Source of the DNA: Candidatus Zixiibacteriota bacterium
GTDB taxonomy: Bacteria; Zixibacteria; MSB-5A5; WJJR01
Reading direction: 5' to 3'
DNA length: 40,966 bases
Assembly (NCBI GenBank): GCA_020058315.1
Contig: JAGVEK010000002.1
Span: 1-40,966 of the forward strand
Shown: positions 15,453 to 24,767 of the stretch, in pieces
How the letters are laid out: each line of letters begins with the position of its first letter
Numbering within the stretch: the stretch's first letter is position 1
Notes under the pieces: generated by a model
Databases searched by the model: none
Told to the model about the DNA's origin: nothing
The model's input: only the letters and a program-made list of their open reading frames with translations
Program-made: the position numbers and the translations under genes

Positions 15453-18400
15453 TCATGAGAAAAGGTATGACGCCACTTCCCATCTGCTTATGGGGTGCTC
15501 TGCGATCCATCCGGAAAGATCTTCCAAGTCGTGAAGCTCGACATGGTTCATCCTCGCCTGATACCGGGCCGTGCCGTTGAACCTGCGGTTAGTGACAGCC
15601 GCGAGGGAGAACCTCACGCCGGGAAATCTGGCCGCGTAGTCCGCGGCCCCGGCCACCACGTTCTGAATCGCCTCCCATCCGAGTTCTCGTCCGTCAACCG
15701 TCGAGCTCTTGCACTGGATGAGCACTCCCTCGGCACCGGAAATGGCGACGACGTCCACACCGCCGTCTCCGCTCCTCGGGGTCTTGATTGTCTTCGCGTA
15801 TCCACGCTTATTCCAAAGGATCGCGCACAGCGCCTCAAAGGCATCCGGATCCAGTGACTCTAAATCCGCAGCAGTGAGATGCTCGTCGCCGAACGCACTA
15901 CGCCCTCCCGGCGCGCCGAGATCGCCGAAGTCGCCCGCCTTGAGATCGCCCGTACCGTTCAGCATGTCGGTGGAAAGGGAGCGTTTCCATGTGAGCAGAA
16001 CGTCGAGCTTGGCGTCGAACGTCGTAAAGTCGTCGGCGACGACGACGGGGTAGTACACAAACACGTCGCGTGTCTGTCCGATTCGATAGGCACGGTCAGT
16101 CGCCTGGTCCTCCTTGGCGGGATTCCATGTGCGGGTGAAATGGACGACGTGGTTCGCCGCCTGGATGTTCACACCGAAGCCCACGGCAAGGGGCGAAAGA
16201 ACGATGACCCCGAAGCCCGGTTTGTCCTGGAACGCGCGGATTCTCTTCTGCCTGTTGTTCGCGTTCTCCGCCGCGGCCGACGTGTCCCCGTTGATTACGT
16301 CAGGCGTGAAGCCGAACCGCTCTAGGATCGCGCGCTGGAGTGTGCGCTGCAGATCGCGAAACTCGCAAAACACAATCGCCTTCTCGCCCTTGCTTTTTAT
16401 GCTTTCCAACTGTTTCAGGAGCCACGCCATCTTCGGTGAGTGTGCCTCGATTTCCGACAAGGTGAGCCGATCTGTCCCGATGCTTCCCGGTGGCTTAGGA
16501 TCGGAGCAAAGTCTTCGCAGGTATTGAAGCAAGCCAAGATGACTTTCAATGCCCGTCCCGGAGCCTTCGCGAGCCCGGCGGTGGAAAGCCCCGACCGCGT
16601 CGGCGTAGTGTGCCCGCTGACGCTCCGATATCGGGAGACTGCGGCATTCGGTGACCTCGATTTTTCGCGGCAGATCCTTGGCGACGTCAGCCTTCGTCCT
16701 CCTCAGGATTTGAGGCTCAATAATCTCGCGCAATTCGGCGACTCTGGCCTTCTCCTCCTCAGTCTCCGCCTCGATGGGTTTGCGGTAGCGCGTCCCGAAA
16801 TCCTTGAGCGCACCGAGCAACCCGGGTTGGACGAAGTCAAACAGACACCAAAGATCGGTGAGAGTGTTCTCGACGGGCGTCCCGGTGCAGGCGATCCTGA
16901 ACCGGGCGTTCTGTTTCTTGGCGGCGCGCGTCACCATCGCGCTTGGGTTCTTTATTTTCTGAGCCTCGTCGCAAATGATCGCGGACCACCTCTGCGCAGC
17001 CAGTGAGAACTCCAAGTCGCGAAGCGTCTCGTAGGTCGTCAGGACAACCTTGGAGTCGCCCAGCCATCCTCTCGTAAGCAGACGCGTGATTCCGGAGCCA
17101 GCCAGGTCTTCGTCCACCGCGTCGCGCGGAAGGCGCTTGCCCGCCAACGCCGGGCCGTAAAGCGTCAGCACAGGGAGAGCACCTTCGTTGAAAAACTTCC
17201 CGATCTCCTCTTTCCAATTCTCCAACAGAGACACGGGCGCCACGATCAGGAACGGAGCACTTCCCGGCTCATCCTCCAATATCCTTGCTATAAAGGTGAG
17301 CAACTGGATTGTCTTGCCCAAGCCCATGTCGTCGGCCAGCACGGCTCCGCGGCACTCCGCGGGAGACATCGACCATAGATGCTGGAGCCACGCGACGCCG
17401 TCGTTTTGGTGATCTTTGAGCGAGATGTCCGGTCTCAGCGACGACGGCAGCCTCGGGACCGAGCCGCGCGGCAGCGCGAGAGCCCCGCAGCGCTCCTCGT
17501 AGTCGAGTCTCTCGACGTTCGGTTTGACGACGAGACCCTTGCGCTCCTTGCACTTGCCCTTGGCCTTCTCCGGGTCGAACGTCCCCTTATCGACATCCCT
17601 TTTCGCGTCCGCGAGCGTGTCCAGCATGTCAGAGGCAAGATCAACAGGGACTGGCTTGGGGCAGCCGGGGAAGTCAAACGACGCGCGGCCGTCCTCCTTG
17701 GCCTTGCGGACCTCCTCGCGAAATTCCTCAATCGTCTCCGCGTTCAGCGCTACGGCGACCGTCTCTCCGTCGGCGCCCATAGTATGGAAGAAGCCGAAGT
17801 CGACGTTGTCGGGGAACCACCCGGCGTCCTCGCTCTTCCTCGCTATGAACGGCGAGTAATACGGCTTCTCGACGCCGAAACCCTCCACACGCTCGGAATA
17901 CAGCGAAAGGTCGAAAATATCCGACGCCTTGAAACCCTTCCGGCTAGAAATGTCCGCGAGGGCTAACCGGAGCAGCTCTGCCTGATCCGGGGTGTCGCCC
18001 AGAATCTCAAGGTCGTGGCCCTCCCAGTGGCAACACTGCGCGTTTGCCGCAATCCTGGAATCCAGCTTGGAAAGGAACACCGACAGATCCTTCACGCCTT
18101 CGAACCGTACGGTTTCGCCTCTCACGTCGCCGCCGATGATTTCCTGTATGAGCAGCGACACGTCGAACGGATAGCCGGACGCATCGCGTCTCACCCTGGC
18201 GGTGAAGCGGGAGAAAGGGATGCCAGCATCCTCTCTGGCCTGTTCGAATTGCTGGGCGTCGACCACCTTCTCCGCGTCCGGACCCAGCGTAGCGAACGGA
18301 TTGCGAAGGAACGCCTCGGCGCGATCACCTGCAACGCGGCGCCCCGGCATGCGCTTTATCTCTCGAAGTACGGTCGCCACCTCAGAAGATATCAGCACGT

Positions 18401-19196
18401 GGGTGAGGCCGTCGCCGTCCGGTATCTCGTAACGCCCAGGCACCGCGTCGAGACGGTCGAACATTTCAATCCAGCGGCGAGGCTGACCGGCAAAACCGGG
18501 GATAACCTCAACGAGACGATTGCCGGTCCCGTCGCCCTTGCGCAACCTGATGTCCAGCTTCTCCGGAGTCAGCACCACCGTCCTGTTGAGAAAGTCTGAC
18601 AGGTCCGCCTTCGACGACGTCGCCTTCGCCCTAATGTCGGCCCACGCCCTGCGGTTCTCATCGGCGCCACTCGCACCCGATTTTCTCTTCTCGTGAAACG
18701 ACCGCAGCGCCTTCACGGTGCTCCAAACCGCATACGGCATCAGTGCCGTCCTGCGACCCGCGGAGATAACGCCTCCGACCGTGTCCACGTTTCCTGCCGG
18801 GGCGTCGCCGTCGGGGCCTCGCCATCCCGACAGCACGATGGAAAAATCATTGTCCGTCAGCGTCCCACGGCTTTCAAGCGAGAGGCGCCAGTTCTCAAGC
18901 GGCGGAAGACCTAAAAGACGAAAACCGTCAGCGTGATCCTTTGAGGACAGGACACGATAGACGTCGTCCCATGTGAGCACCAGTGCGGCACCGTCGCGGA
19001 TTGCGTATCCCTCTTCCGCAAGTTGGGCGAGAAACCTCGCAAGCTCGGATTTCTCCTCGAACCGCTCGGGTGTTTCGAGCCAGTCGCCAGCGGGCGGGTC
19101 TGCTCGGAAGGAGACTCCGTCCCCAGACCATGCCGTCGAGATGTCAGCGGCGATTTTGTCCGCAGGACCCTTCGTTCCGAACGGGGACCAAATCAT
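15453..19196 (-). CDS. zorD: ZorD, type I Zorya SNF2 helicase-nuclease
   Basis: A 1247-residue protein. After a long N-terminal region it has a SNF2 ATPase with motif I ADDMGLGKT (about 616-624), motif II DEAQ (about 743), CTGTPVENTLTDLW, LRRTKADV, and helicase C motifs VINGDTS and QATDRAYRIGQ. The C-terminus (about 1120-1247) is an Mrr-like nuclease domain with GDGGVDVVA and LIQCKSS, the D and Q-x-K active-site pattern. This fusion is the mark of type I Zorya, where ZorD degrades invading DNA. It is the last gene of zorABCD, 3 bases after zorC. Confidence 0.95.
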   Translation of the reverse strand: MIWSPFGTKGPADKIAADISTAWSGDGVSFRADPPAGDWLETPERFEEKSELARFLAQLAEEGYAIRDGAALVLTWDDVYRVLSSKDHADGFRLLGLPPLENWRLSLESRGTLTDNDFSIVLSGWRGPDGDAPAGNVDTVGGVISAGRRTALMPYAVWSTVKALRSFHEKRKSGASGADENRRAWADIRAKATSSKADLSDFLNRTVVLTPEKLDIRLRKGDGTGNRLVEVIPGFAGQPRRWIEMFDRLDAVPGRYEIPDGDGLTHVLISSEVATVLREIKRMPGRRVAGDRAEAFLRNPFATLGPDAEKVVDAQQFEQAREDAGIPFSRFTARVRRDASGYPFDVSLLIQEIIGGDVRGETVRFEGVKDLSVFLSKLDSRIAANAQCCHWEGHDLEILGDTPDQAELLRLALADISSRKGFKASDIFDLSLYSERVEGFGVEKPYYSPFIARKSEDAGWFPDNVDFGFFHTMGADGETVAVALNAETIEEFREEVRKAKEDGRASFDFPGCPKPVPVDLASDMLDTLADAKRDVDKGTFDPEKAKGKCKERKGLVVKPNVERLDYEERCGALALPRGSVPRLPSSLRPDISLKDHQNDGVAWLQHLWSMSPAECRGAVLADDMGLGKTIQLLTFIARILEDEPGSAPFLIVAPVSLLENWKEEIGKFFNEGALPVLTLYGPALAGKRLPRDAVDEDLAGSGITRLLTRGWLGDSKVVLTTYETLRDLEFSLAAQRWSAIICDEAQKIKNPSAMVTRAAKKQNARFRIACTGTPVENTLTDLWCLFDFVQPGLLGALKDFGTRYRKPIEAETEEEKARVAELREIIEPQILRRTKADVAKDLPRKIEVTECRSLPISERQRAHYADAVGAFHRRAREGSGTGIESHLGLLQYLRRLCSDPKPPGSIGTDRLTLSEIEAHSPKMAWLLKQLESIKSKGEKAIVFCEFRDLQRTLQRAILERFGFTPDVINGDTSAAAENANNRQKRIRAFQDKPGFGVIVLSPLAVGFGVNIQAANHVVHFTRTWNPAKEDQATDRAYRIGQTRDVFVYYPVVVADDFTTFDAKLDVLLTWKRSLSTDMLNGTGDLKAGDFGDLGAPGGRSAFGDEHLTAADLESLDPDAFEALCAILWNKRGYAKTIKTPRSGDGGVDVVAISGAEGVLIQCKSSTVDGRELGWEAIQNVVAGAADYAARFPGVRFSLAAVTNRRFNGTARYQARMNHVELHDLEDLSGWIAEHPISRWEVASYLFS

Positions 19197-19199
19197 TCT

Positions 19200-20912
19200 C
19201 TACTCCTTCCACCAGCCCTTGGGGCTCTTGTAGCGGAACTGGTGAGCCGTGAGCCACTCGGACAGCATCTTGTTGCGGTCGTCGGCGATGACCCACAAGG
19301 CTCCCTGCCGATCGCGATGGTCCACCACTTCAATGCCGAGTCCCTTGATGCGGGCGAGCATCGTCGAGAGCGCCTCTCCTCCCACCGCGTTGGCTGCCCG
19401 AGCCGGCTGCCGCTGCTGAGCCGGAGCCGCGCGAGTTCCCGGTCCCGCACCTACTCTGCGCGGCGGCTCCTCGGGTCTTTGTCCTATGAGTGGGCAAATG
19501 CTCTGATCAAACTTTTGCTCCCACGTGAGACGCTTTCCGGTGCTGTCCATGTGGATGAGGCGCTCCACGTAAGAGGCGGACTTGAGCGCGGAGATATCGA
19601 CGTCGACCCTCTCCCTTCCCGATGTGAGCTTGTCGAGAAGCCTCTGCGGCAGCCTGTCCCATCTGAACAGAAAGAAGGCGTTGCCCTTGGCCCCGAATTC
19701 CACGGCCAGATACTCGCCGATACGCATGACGAACGCATTGTTGTCAGAAGTGGTCCCATCCAGATTGATGAGGCGACCCTTGGCCCTTTCCTTGAAATCG
19801 TTGTGGCTCTCGCCCCTGCGCGAGCGGGCGTCTCCCCCTAGCGCGAACCACATGTCTTCAATGAAAGGCTCGAAGCGAAGCCAATAGTCCACGCGCCGAG
19901 TGTCTCCACTCCCATCGACGCTCAGCAGCTCGAAGAAGTCCCGTATGAGGCGCTCCTTGAGCCAGCCATTGACCATTTCCCGTGCCTCCCCGTCAGGTTC
20001 GCCCCTCCGGTCGATGACCCTCGCGTCCCACTCGGCGCGTCGAAGCCAAGGGTTGCCTATCACGCCGACGGCCGCGTCCCGCAGGGCCGGGTGCTCGGGC
20101 CGATCCGGGCAGCGGGCGTAGCGCGAGACGAGCATGGCGACGCAACGCGTTTGCAGCCCCTTAGAGAAGACGATGCCTTTTTTCCCCATGGCGATGAGAA
20201 TCAGATCCGTCAGCACGCCTTTGAACTCGGCGTGACCGAGAGCCGCGGCGGCCTTCATCTGAGCCACGACGGCCTCTTCCACCACCCACGAGTCGGACGG
20301 AACCGCCAACCCCTCCATCGCCTGCCGGAGCTCCTCGTTGCTTCCCGCGAGAAGTGCCTTGCCGTATCTGTCGCAGGGCTCGTCCGCAAGAAGGTTCTTG
20401 TGCTCGGTCAAAACTTGAAACCAATGCGGTTTTGTTCCCTTGGTTCTTTCCAAAGCGAGTCTGCTGGCCGCAAGCCACGCCCTCGCGGCCAGCCATCCTT
20501 CCCTCCCCTCATCACTGGCCGACGAAAGGGGGAAGCTCCAATGGGCGAGCATAAGGGACTGGAAGCACTTCAAGCGCCGACGGAGCTCGGTCTCCTCATC
20601 CAACAGCGCGAACAGCCTTTCCCTGATGGGCTTATCGGCGACGAGGCAGCGTCCGCGCTCGTCTAGCGATTCCGCGCCGAGGCAGACGTACTTGAGGCTG
20701 CGGTATCCGTCAGGCTTCCCGGTTCTCCTGAACTCCGCCACCGCCATCGCCACGGTCTTCTTGTCCGCCTCCACGGCCGGCGAGTCGTGCCGCCCTCGAA
20801 TCGCTGCGGACATGCGCGCCGTCTCCACCTCGTCCGTCCAAGCCTCTGGCGCGCGCGGCCCTGGCGCGAAAGACGCAACGAGCATTGAGCGCAGGGAGTC
20901 GAGGTCCTTCAT
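19200..20912 (-). CDS. zorC: ZorC, type I Zorya DNA-associated protein (EH signature)
   Basis: A 570-residue protein with the EH-signature region toward the C-terminus: RVDYWLRFEPFIEDMWFALG, then EYLAVEFGAKGNAFFLF, then LIHMDSTGKRLTWEQKFD, carrying the conserved Glu and His. ZorC is reported to bind DNA and to act with ZorD inside the cell after the ZorAB motor is triggered. The last 90 residues include an Ala/Pro-rich linker and a small C-terminal domain. The ATG overlaps the zorB stop (ATGA), and zorD starts 3 bases downstream. Confidence 0.92.
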   Translation of the reverse strand: MKDLDSLRSMLVASFAPGPRAPEAWTDEVETARMSAAIRGRHDSPAVEADKKTVAMAVAEFRRTGKPDGYRSLKYVCLGAESLDERGRCLVADKPIRERLFALLDEETELRRRLKCFQSLMLAHWSFPLSSASDEGREGWLAARAWLAASRLALERTKGTKPHWFQVLTEHKNLLADEPCDRYGKALLAGSNEELRQAMEGLAVPSDSWVVEEAVVAQMKAAAALGHAEFKGVLTDLILIAMGKKGIVFSKGLQTRCVAMLVSRYARCPDRPEHPALRDAAVGVIGNPWLRRAEWDARVIDRRGEPDGEAREMVNGWLKERLIRDFFELLSVDGSGDTRRVDYWLRFEPFIEDMWFALGGDARSRRGESHNDFKERAKGRLINLDGTTSDNNAFVMRIGEYLAVEFGAKGNAFFLFRWDRLPQRLLDKLTSGRERVDVDISALKSASYVERLIHMDSTGKRLTWEQKFDQSICPLIGQRPEEPPRRVGAGPGTRAAPAQQRQPARAANAVGGEALSTMLARIKGLGIEVVDHRDRQGALWVIADDRNKMLSEWLTAHQFRYKSPKGWWKE

Positions 20913-21652
20913 CTAACCGCCGACGCGCGGACCGACGCCGAACCGTTCGCTTGGTCAATCGGACATGAGAGCGTCGGATCCAGCGGGGCGTCGCGAATCG
21001 GATCCTTCTTCTCCTCATAGCCGAGGAACTCCAATTTCAACTCAATCCTCTGGCTCTCCGCGTCGCTCGGTTTGAGGTCGTTGAAGGATGAGCCGCCCAC
21101 GAGAAACAGGTTGCGCACGAATCTGCGGTCTTCGTCCACAAGCGGATTCTTTGCCGATGGATCTAGCAGGACGCACAGCACCCGCTCGGCTCGTTGCAGG
21201 CTGAGGTTCAGATTGTGAATGTAGGTGCCGCTCTGGCTCGCGAAACCTTCGACTATCACGCGCTTGAATACCGGCTCGCATCTTGGCGACCTTGCGAGGG
21301 CCAGTACCTTGGGGACGTATGAGCTCAACGTCTCCTTCGCCAACTCGTCAAGCTTGTGCTCGTCCCTCTTAAAAAGGGCGAGCGTCCCGAACCGGACGGA
21401 GTATCCCCTCACGTCGACGCCGGGGAACTTGGCCTTTGTCATGGAGGCGATCTCTCCCATGCAAGCGTCGATTTTCTTCCTGTGCTCCTCTGGCCCGGAT
21501 ATTACCTTCTGCGTCACTGCCATCAAGGCTACGGACATCGCCACAAGAAACAGGACCATCAATGCCGTCATCAGATCGGAGAAGGAAATCCAAAACGGCT
21601 TTTCCGCCTCGTCCTGCGCTAGCCTCGGCGGCGGAGCCTTCATGCCGAACAT
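20909..21652 (-). CDS. zorB: ZorB, MotB/OmpA-like Zorya stator subunit
   Basis: A 247-residue protein with one N-terminal membrane helix (FSDLMTALMVLFLVAMSVALM) containing D26, the ion-carrying aspartate equivalent to MotB D32. The C-terminal OmpA-like peptidoglycan-binding domain has IVEGFASQSGTYIHNLNLSLQRAERV. In Zorya, ZorA5-ZorB2 forms a proton-driven inner-membrane motor anchored to the wall. It lies 6 bases after zorA and overlaps zorC by 4. Confidence 0.95.
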   Translation of the reverse strand: MFGMKAPPPRLAQDEAEKPFWISFSDLMTALMVLFLVAMSVALMAVTQKVISGPEEHRKKIDACMGEIASMTKAKFPGVDVRGYSVRFGTLALFKRDEHKLDELAKETLSSYVPKVLALARSPRCEPVFKRVIVEGFASQSGTYIHNLNLSLQRAERVLCVLLDPSAKNPLVDEDRRFVRNLFLVGGSSFNDLKPSDAESQRIELKLEFLGYEEKKDPIRDAPLDPTLSCPIDQANGSASVRASAVR

Positions 21653-21658
21653 CGCCCT

Positions 21659-23686
21659 TTACCTCTTGGTCGGCAGATCGTCGAGTGTGTCCCCGAGATC
21701 CTTTATCGCGCCGGAGACCAAATTCACCGCGTCCCGCAGTTCCTGCTGGAACTGCCTGTTACCCTCGCGCAGCGTGCGGTGCACATTCTCGGAGAACGAG
21801 TCGTGAACCTTAACCAGCACTTCATTCACGCCTTTTAGGTAATCCTCAGATTGGCGCTGAGCCGTCCCAAGTTGCGCTGCCGCAGCTTCCATCTTGGAGA
21901 TTATTTCCGACGTCATCGAGGCCTCGCGCTTGGCGTTCTCCATAACGATCTTGAGCTCGCCCACCATCGTGACGAAAGCGTCTCGCGTGCGAGCGTAGTC
22001 TGCGAGAACGTCCTTCGTCGCCCCGGTCGCGGAGGCGAGAGTGCCCGACGCGTCCCTGATGAGCCCCACTGCATCGGACGAGGCTCGCATCGTGTCAGTC
22101 ACGCCCTGACCAGCCTTGGCGAAATCGGACGCCGCGACATAGAGCGTCTCCGCCCCTGCGTTCATGTCGGTGATTGCCTTGCTCGTGGCCGCCGAGAGTT
22201 TGGCGACCGTGTCCTGCAAGGAGCGGTTCGTCTCGACGGACTGCGAGAGCAACGCCTCCATCTGCGCTGACAGCGAGCCAATGACCTCGCCGGTACTTTT
22301 CTCGAAACGCTGCTGCCGGCTGCCCTGGTTCTCCGCTGCCTGCTCCGCTTGGCGGCGCAGTTCTTCCACCACGCCGGCAACCTGCTCGCCGACGGCGGCG
22401 AGCGTCTCCTGCAATTTACGCCCTGATTCGGTCTGGGATTCCGAGACCATCGTGTGTATCTGCTCGACGAATTCGCCCATCTGTTTGTTCATGATTTGCT
22501 GGCGAGCCTCCATCGAAGTGATCGCATGGTTCAGACGCTCGGCCATCGCCTCTACCGCGCCCTTGCCCGCCGAGTCCATGTTGATCGCAAGCTCACCGAA
22601 TTTTGCGGCGGTAGAGCGCATGGCCTCAGACGTCTCTTTGAGAAGATCGGTCATACCCCTCATCTGCCCGCCGAACATGTCCTCCATGCGCGCGGCGAAG
22701 CTGGCGAGCACGTCAGTAAGCATTTTATTGACCGCGTCGCCTTGGCTCGCTCCGACGCTCTTCACCGCCGCGGCAATGTCCTGCATCGGCCCGCCGAGGT
22801 TGTCGGCTATCGCTTTGCCTATCTCCTGCGATATCTGCCCGGTCTGACGCGCCTGCGCCTCCATCTGCTCGTTGAACAGGCGCGTCTGCGTTTCGACCTG
22901 CCGCGACGTCAGGGTGGTCAAAATCTCCCTCATGTCCGCGACCAATGCGTCCTTTATCTGCGAAGCCTGAGTGGCTTGGGTCTCGGAAGATTTGACAAGC
23001 CGTTCCAGATACTCCTCACCGGCCCCCGCATCGAACATGCCGTCCACCAATTGCCGCAACTCCTCAACTTGGCGATAGCGTGCAGTGACGATTGATTTCT
23101 CTATCCATGTGAAAAGCATGGCGAGGCTGATCGCTCCAGCCGACACATAAAACGCATGACCGACAGAGTCGAAGAGAGATTGCAACTGAATTTGTGCCTG
23201 CGACGGATTTGAAACGTCAAAGTTACGCAGACCAAGTATCAACCCAAGAAAGGTACCGATGATGCCGAGGCCAGTCAGTATTCCCGGTAGATGTTTGTAG
23301 AACTCCGTTTTGAGCGGCGTCCCAACGATGGCTTGCTCCGTGAAAAAAGTGGCGGCCATTGAGGTCGCGCGCCAGCGCACGATTCTGCTTTGCCCTGCGT
23401 CGTCAATCTTTCTTTCCGCGTGCAGGGTCGCCGCATACTCCCCCCAAAGATGGGAGAGCATCGGCATCAACATCGCCTCCCGCGCGATGTCGTCCAACTC
23501 GACCACGTTGCCGTCGACGCGCTTCTTTATCGAAGCCAAGGCCTTGACCGACTTGCCCAACTCCCGCCCGAGTCTCCATGCCGGCCAAACAAAACGGCCA
23601 AGGAACCCGGCTGAGATCACCGTGAGAAGGGAACCGACCACCAACACATACCAAGGCTGGTTGAGCAGAATCGCAAAATCGTTCAT
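21659..23686 (-). CDS. zorA: ZorA, MotA-like Zorya motor subunit with long coiled tail
   Basis: The product has 675 residues from the ATG at 23686 (MNDFAILLNQPWYVLVVGSL). Membrane helices lie at about 9-30, 135-160 (GIIGTFLGLILGLRNF) and 175-200 (SAGAISLAMLFTWIEKS), as in MotA/ExbB. From about 230 to the end is a long helical, Gln/Ala/Glu-rich tail that in Zorya projects into the cytoplasm and couples phage sensing to the effectors. A further 67 in-frame residues upstream look non-coding. It is the first gene of the zorABCD operon. Confidence 0.93.
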   Translation of the reverse strand: MNDFAILLNQPWYVLVVGSLLTVISAGFLGRFVWPAWRLGRELGKSVKALASIKKRVDGNVVELDDIAREAMLMPMLSHLWGEYAATLHAERKIDDAGQSRIVRWRATSMAATFFTEQAIVGTPLKTEFYKHLPGILTGLGIIGTFLGLILGLRNFDVSNPSQAQIQLQSLFDSVGHAFYVSAGAISLAMLFTWIEKSIVTARYRQVEELRQLVDGMFDAGAGEEYLERLVKSSETQATQASQIKDALVADMREILTTLTSRQVETQTRLFNEQMEAQARQTGQISQEIGKAIADNLGGPMQDIAAAVKSVGASQGDAVNKMLTDVLASFAARMEDMFGGQMRGMTDLLKETSEAMRSTAAKFGELAINMDSAGKGAVEAMAERLNHAITSMEARQQIMNKQMGEFVEQIHTMVSESQTESGRKLQETLAAVGEQVAGVVEELRRQAEQAAENQGSRQQRFEKSTGEVIGSLSAQMEALLSQSVETNRSLQDTVAKLSAATSKAITDMNAGAETLYVAASDFAKAGQGVTDTMRASSDAVGLIRDASGTLASATGATKDVLADYARTRDAFVTMVGELKIVMENAKREASMTSEIISKMEAAAAQLGTAQRQSEDYLKGVNEVLVKVHDSFSENVHRTLREGNRQFQQELRDAVNLVSGAIKDLGDTLDDLPTKR

Positions 23687-23809
23687 CGACGTCTTTCTTT
23701 TTTTGTGTAGTCGCTTGGAACTCTGAACACCGACTTGAACCTCCCTAACTGAAAGTCCGCTTCGAGTGCCCCACGCCGCGCCTATTCTCCCTTGACGCAT
23801 AGCCCGTTG

Positions 23810-23838
23810 ATTATATGCCCACGTCAGACGGGTCAGTC
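23810..23838 (-). promoter_or_regulatory. Candidate zor operon promoter
   Basis: On the minus strand a perfect TATAAT (23810-23815) lies about 125 bases upstream of zorA. A weak -35-like CTGACC is spaced about 15 bases upstream of it. The -10 match is strong, the -35 poor, so the call is tentative. Confidence 0.3.
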
Positions 23839-23883
23839 TTTTCGCGTTCCATCGAGCCGTATGAAGTTTCTCCGCTAACAAGC

Positions 23884-23902
23884 TCACTGGATGAGCCAGT
23901 GA
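23884..23902. repeat. Hairpin in the zorA-replication spacer
   Basis: TCACTGG and CCAGTGA form a perfect 7-bp stem with a 5-base loop. No T-tract follows, so it is not an obvious terminator. Confidence 0.4.
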
Positions 23903-24064
23903 AGCGAAGTCCTGCGGGACTCACGCTTGCCGGATCAGGCATTCGCAGGAATCATTGCCAAAGAGATGGTCGACGCTTTAACTCGCGATTGCCTCATGGT
24001 CAGCATGAAAACCATTTCCCTACCGCATCTGACAATATCGGCCAGCCCATGATCAATGGCAAAG

Positions 24065-24104
24065 CCCGTAGTGGAGCGCACCAAAGCCCGTAGTCCACGG
24101 CGCC
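24065..24104 (+). repeat. Upstream iteron block A
   Basis: One 22-bp iteron (24065-24086), CCCGTAGTGGAGCGCACC plus AAAG, is followed at once by a variant half unit, CCCGTAGTCCACGGCGCC (24087-24104). The same unit recurs five times at 26652-26761. The 883-base stretch from zorA to the small gene at 24570 otherwise shows no convincing gene. Confidence 0.75.
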
Positions 24105-24352
24105 ATTTGCCGATGGCAAAACAGCATGAAACGATCGCGCGGCAAGGCTTTCCACGGGTTTTTGCCTAACAGTGCGGGCGATCCACCATTTCCCGGCAGG
24201 CTCCCCCGATCCGCGCCCATCCGAATAACGTTCGCAAATCAACTATCGCCGCCAAGCCCTTGCGGCCCATGGGTTGCGACCCGTCTCAACTGAATTTACG
24301 CGATATGGACACAACCCCGTACCGAGCGAATTCACCATCGGCGGACGGAATG

Positions 24353-24392
24353 CCCGTAGTGGAACGCACCAAACCCCGTAGTCCACGGCGCC
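24353..24392 (+). repeat. Upstream iteron block B
   Basis: This repeats block A in the same orientation: a 22-bp unit CCCGTAGTGGAACGCACC plus AAAC (24353-24374), then the same variant CCCGTAGTCCACGGCGCC (24375-24392). It lies about 180 bases before the small regulator gene and initiator, where Rep binding could control their transcription. Confidence 0.75.
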
Positions 24393-24569
24393 CAATTTCG
24401 CTTCGCCAATCAACAGGCACAGCGAAGTAGAGACGCTCTTCGCGAAGAGCAACGGTCCAAGGCCAACCCATCAAGATCGCCGGATAATTGAGCCAGCCAT
24501 CGCCTTGGTTGACATTTCATTCCTGATTTGAGATGACATAAGGATTCAGATTTTATTGAGTCCGAGCAA

Positions 24570-24767
24570 ATGTCAAAAACCAAGAAGCCCTTGGACGAAT
24601 ACGTCCACATCCGCTTTCCAACATCCATTAAAGAGTCGTTCCTCGAAGCCTGCGAGATTGAAAACGTCTATCAGGCCGAAATCATCCGCCGCCTGGTTTC
24701 AACGTGGACAAAAAAAGTCCTCAAGGAAGCAAGGGCTGAGAAGAAGGCTATCCATGGAAAGGAATGA
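24570..24767 (+). CDS. Small ribbon-helix-helix-like regulator upstream of rep
   Basis: A 65-residue basic protein: DEYVHIRFPTSIKESFLEAC then YQAEIIRRLVSTWTKKVLKEA, the strand-helix-helix pattern of CopG/Arc-type repressors. It overlaps the start of the initiator gene by 14 bases in another frame, so it is translationally linked to rep. Plasmid copy-control repressors often have this position and size, so control of rep expression is a reasonable guess. Confidence 0.65.
   Translation: MSKTKKPLDEYVHIRFPTSIKESFLEACEIENVYQAEIIRRLVSTWTKKVLKEARAEKKAIHGKE

Noticed and set aside
15453..19196. Restriction-modification helicase subunit
   Set aside because: No methyltransferase is nearby and the four-gene context with MotAB-like proteins is Zorya.
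23687..23887. Upstream extension of zorA by 67 codons
   Set aside because: The extension has no homology and crosses the likely promoter; the ATG at 23686 gives the normal ZorA start just before the first membrane helix.
23815..24093. Plus-strand open frame of 92 codons before the replicon
   Set aside because: It runs into iteron block A and has no ribosome site or recognisable domain.
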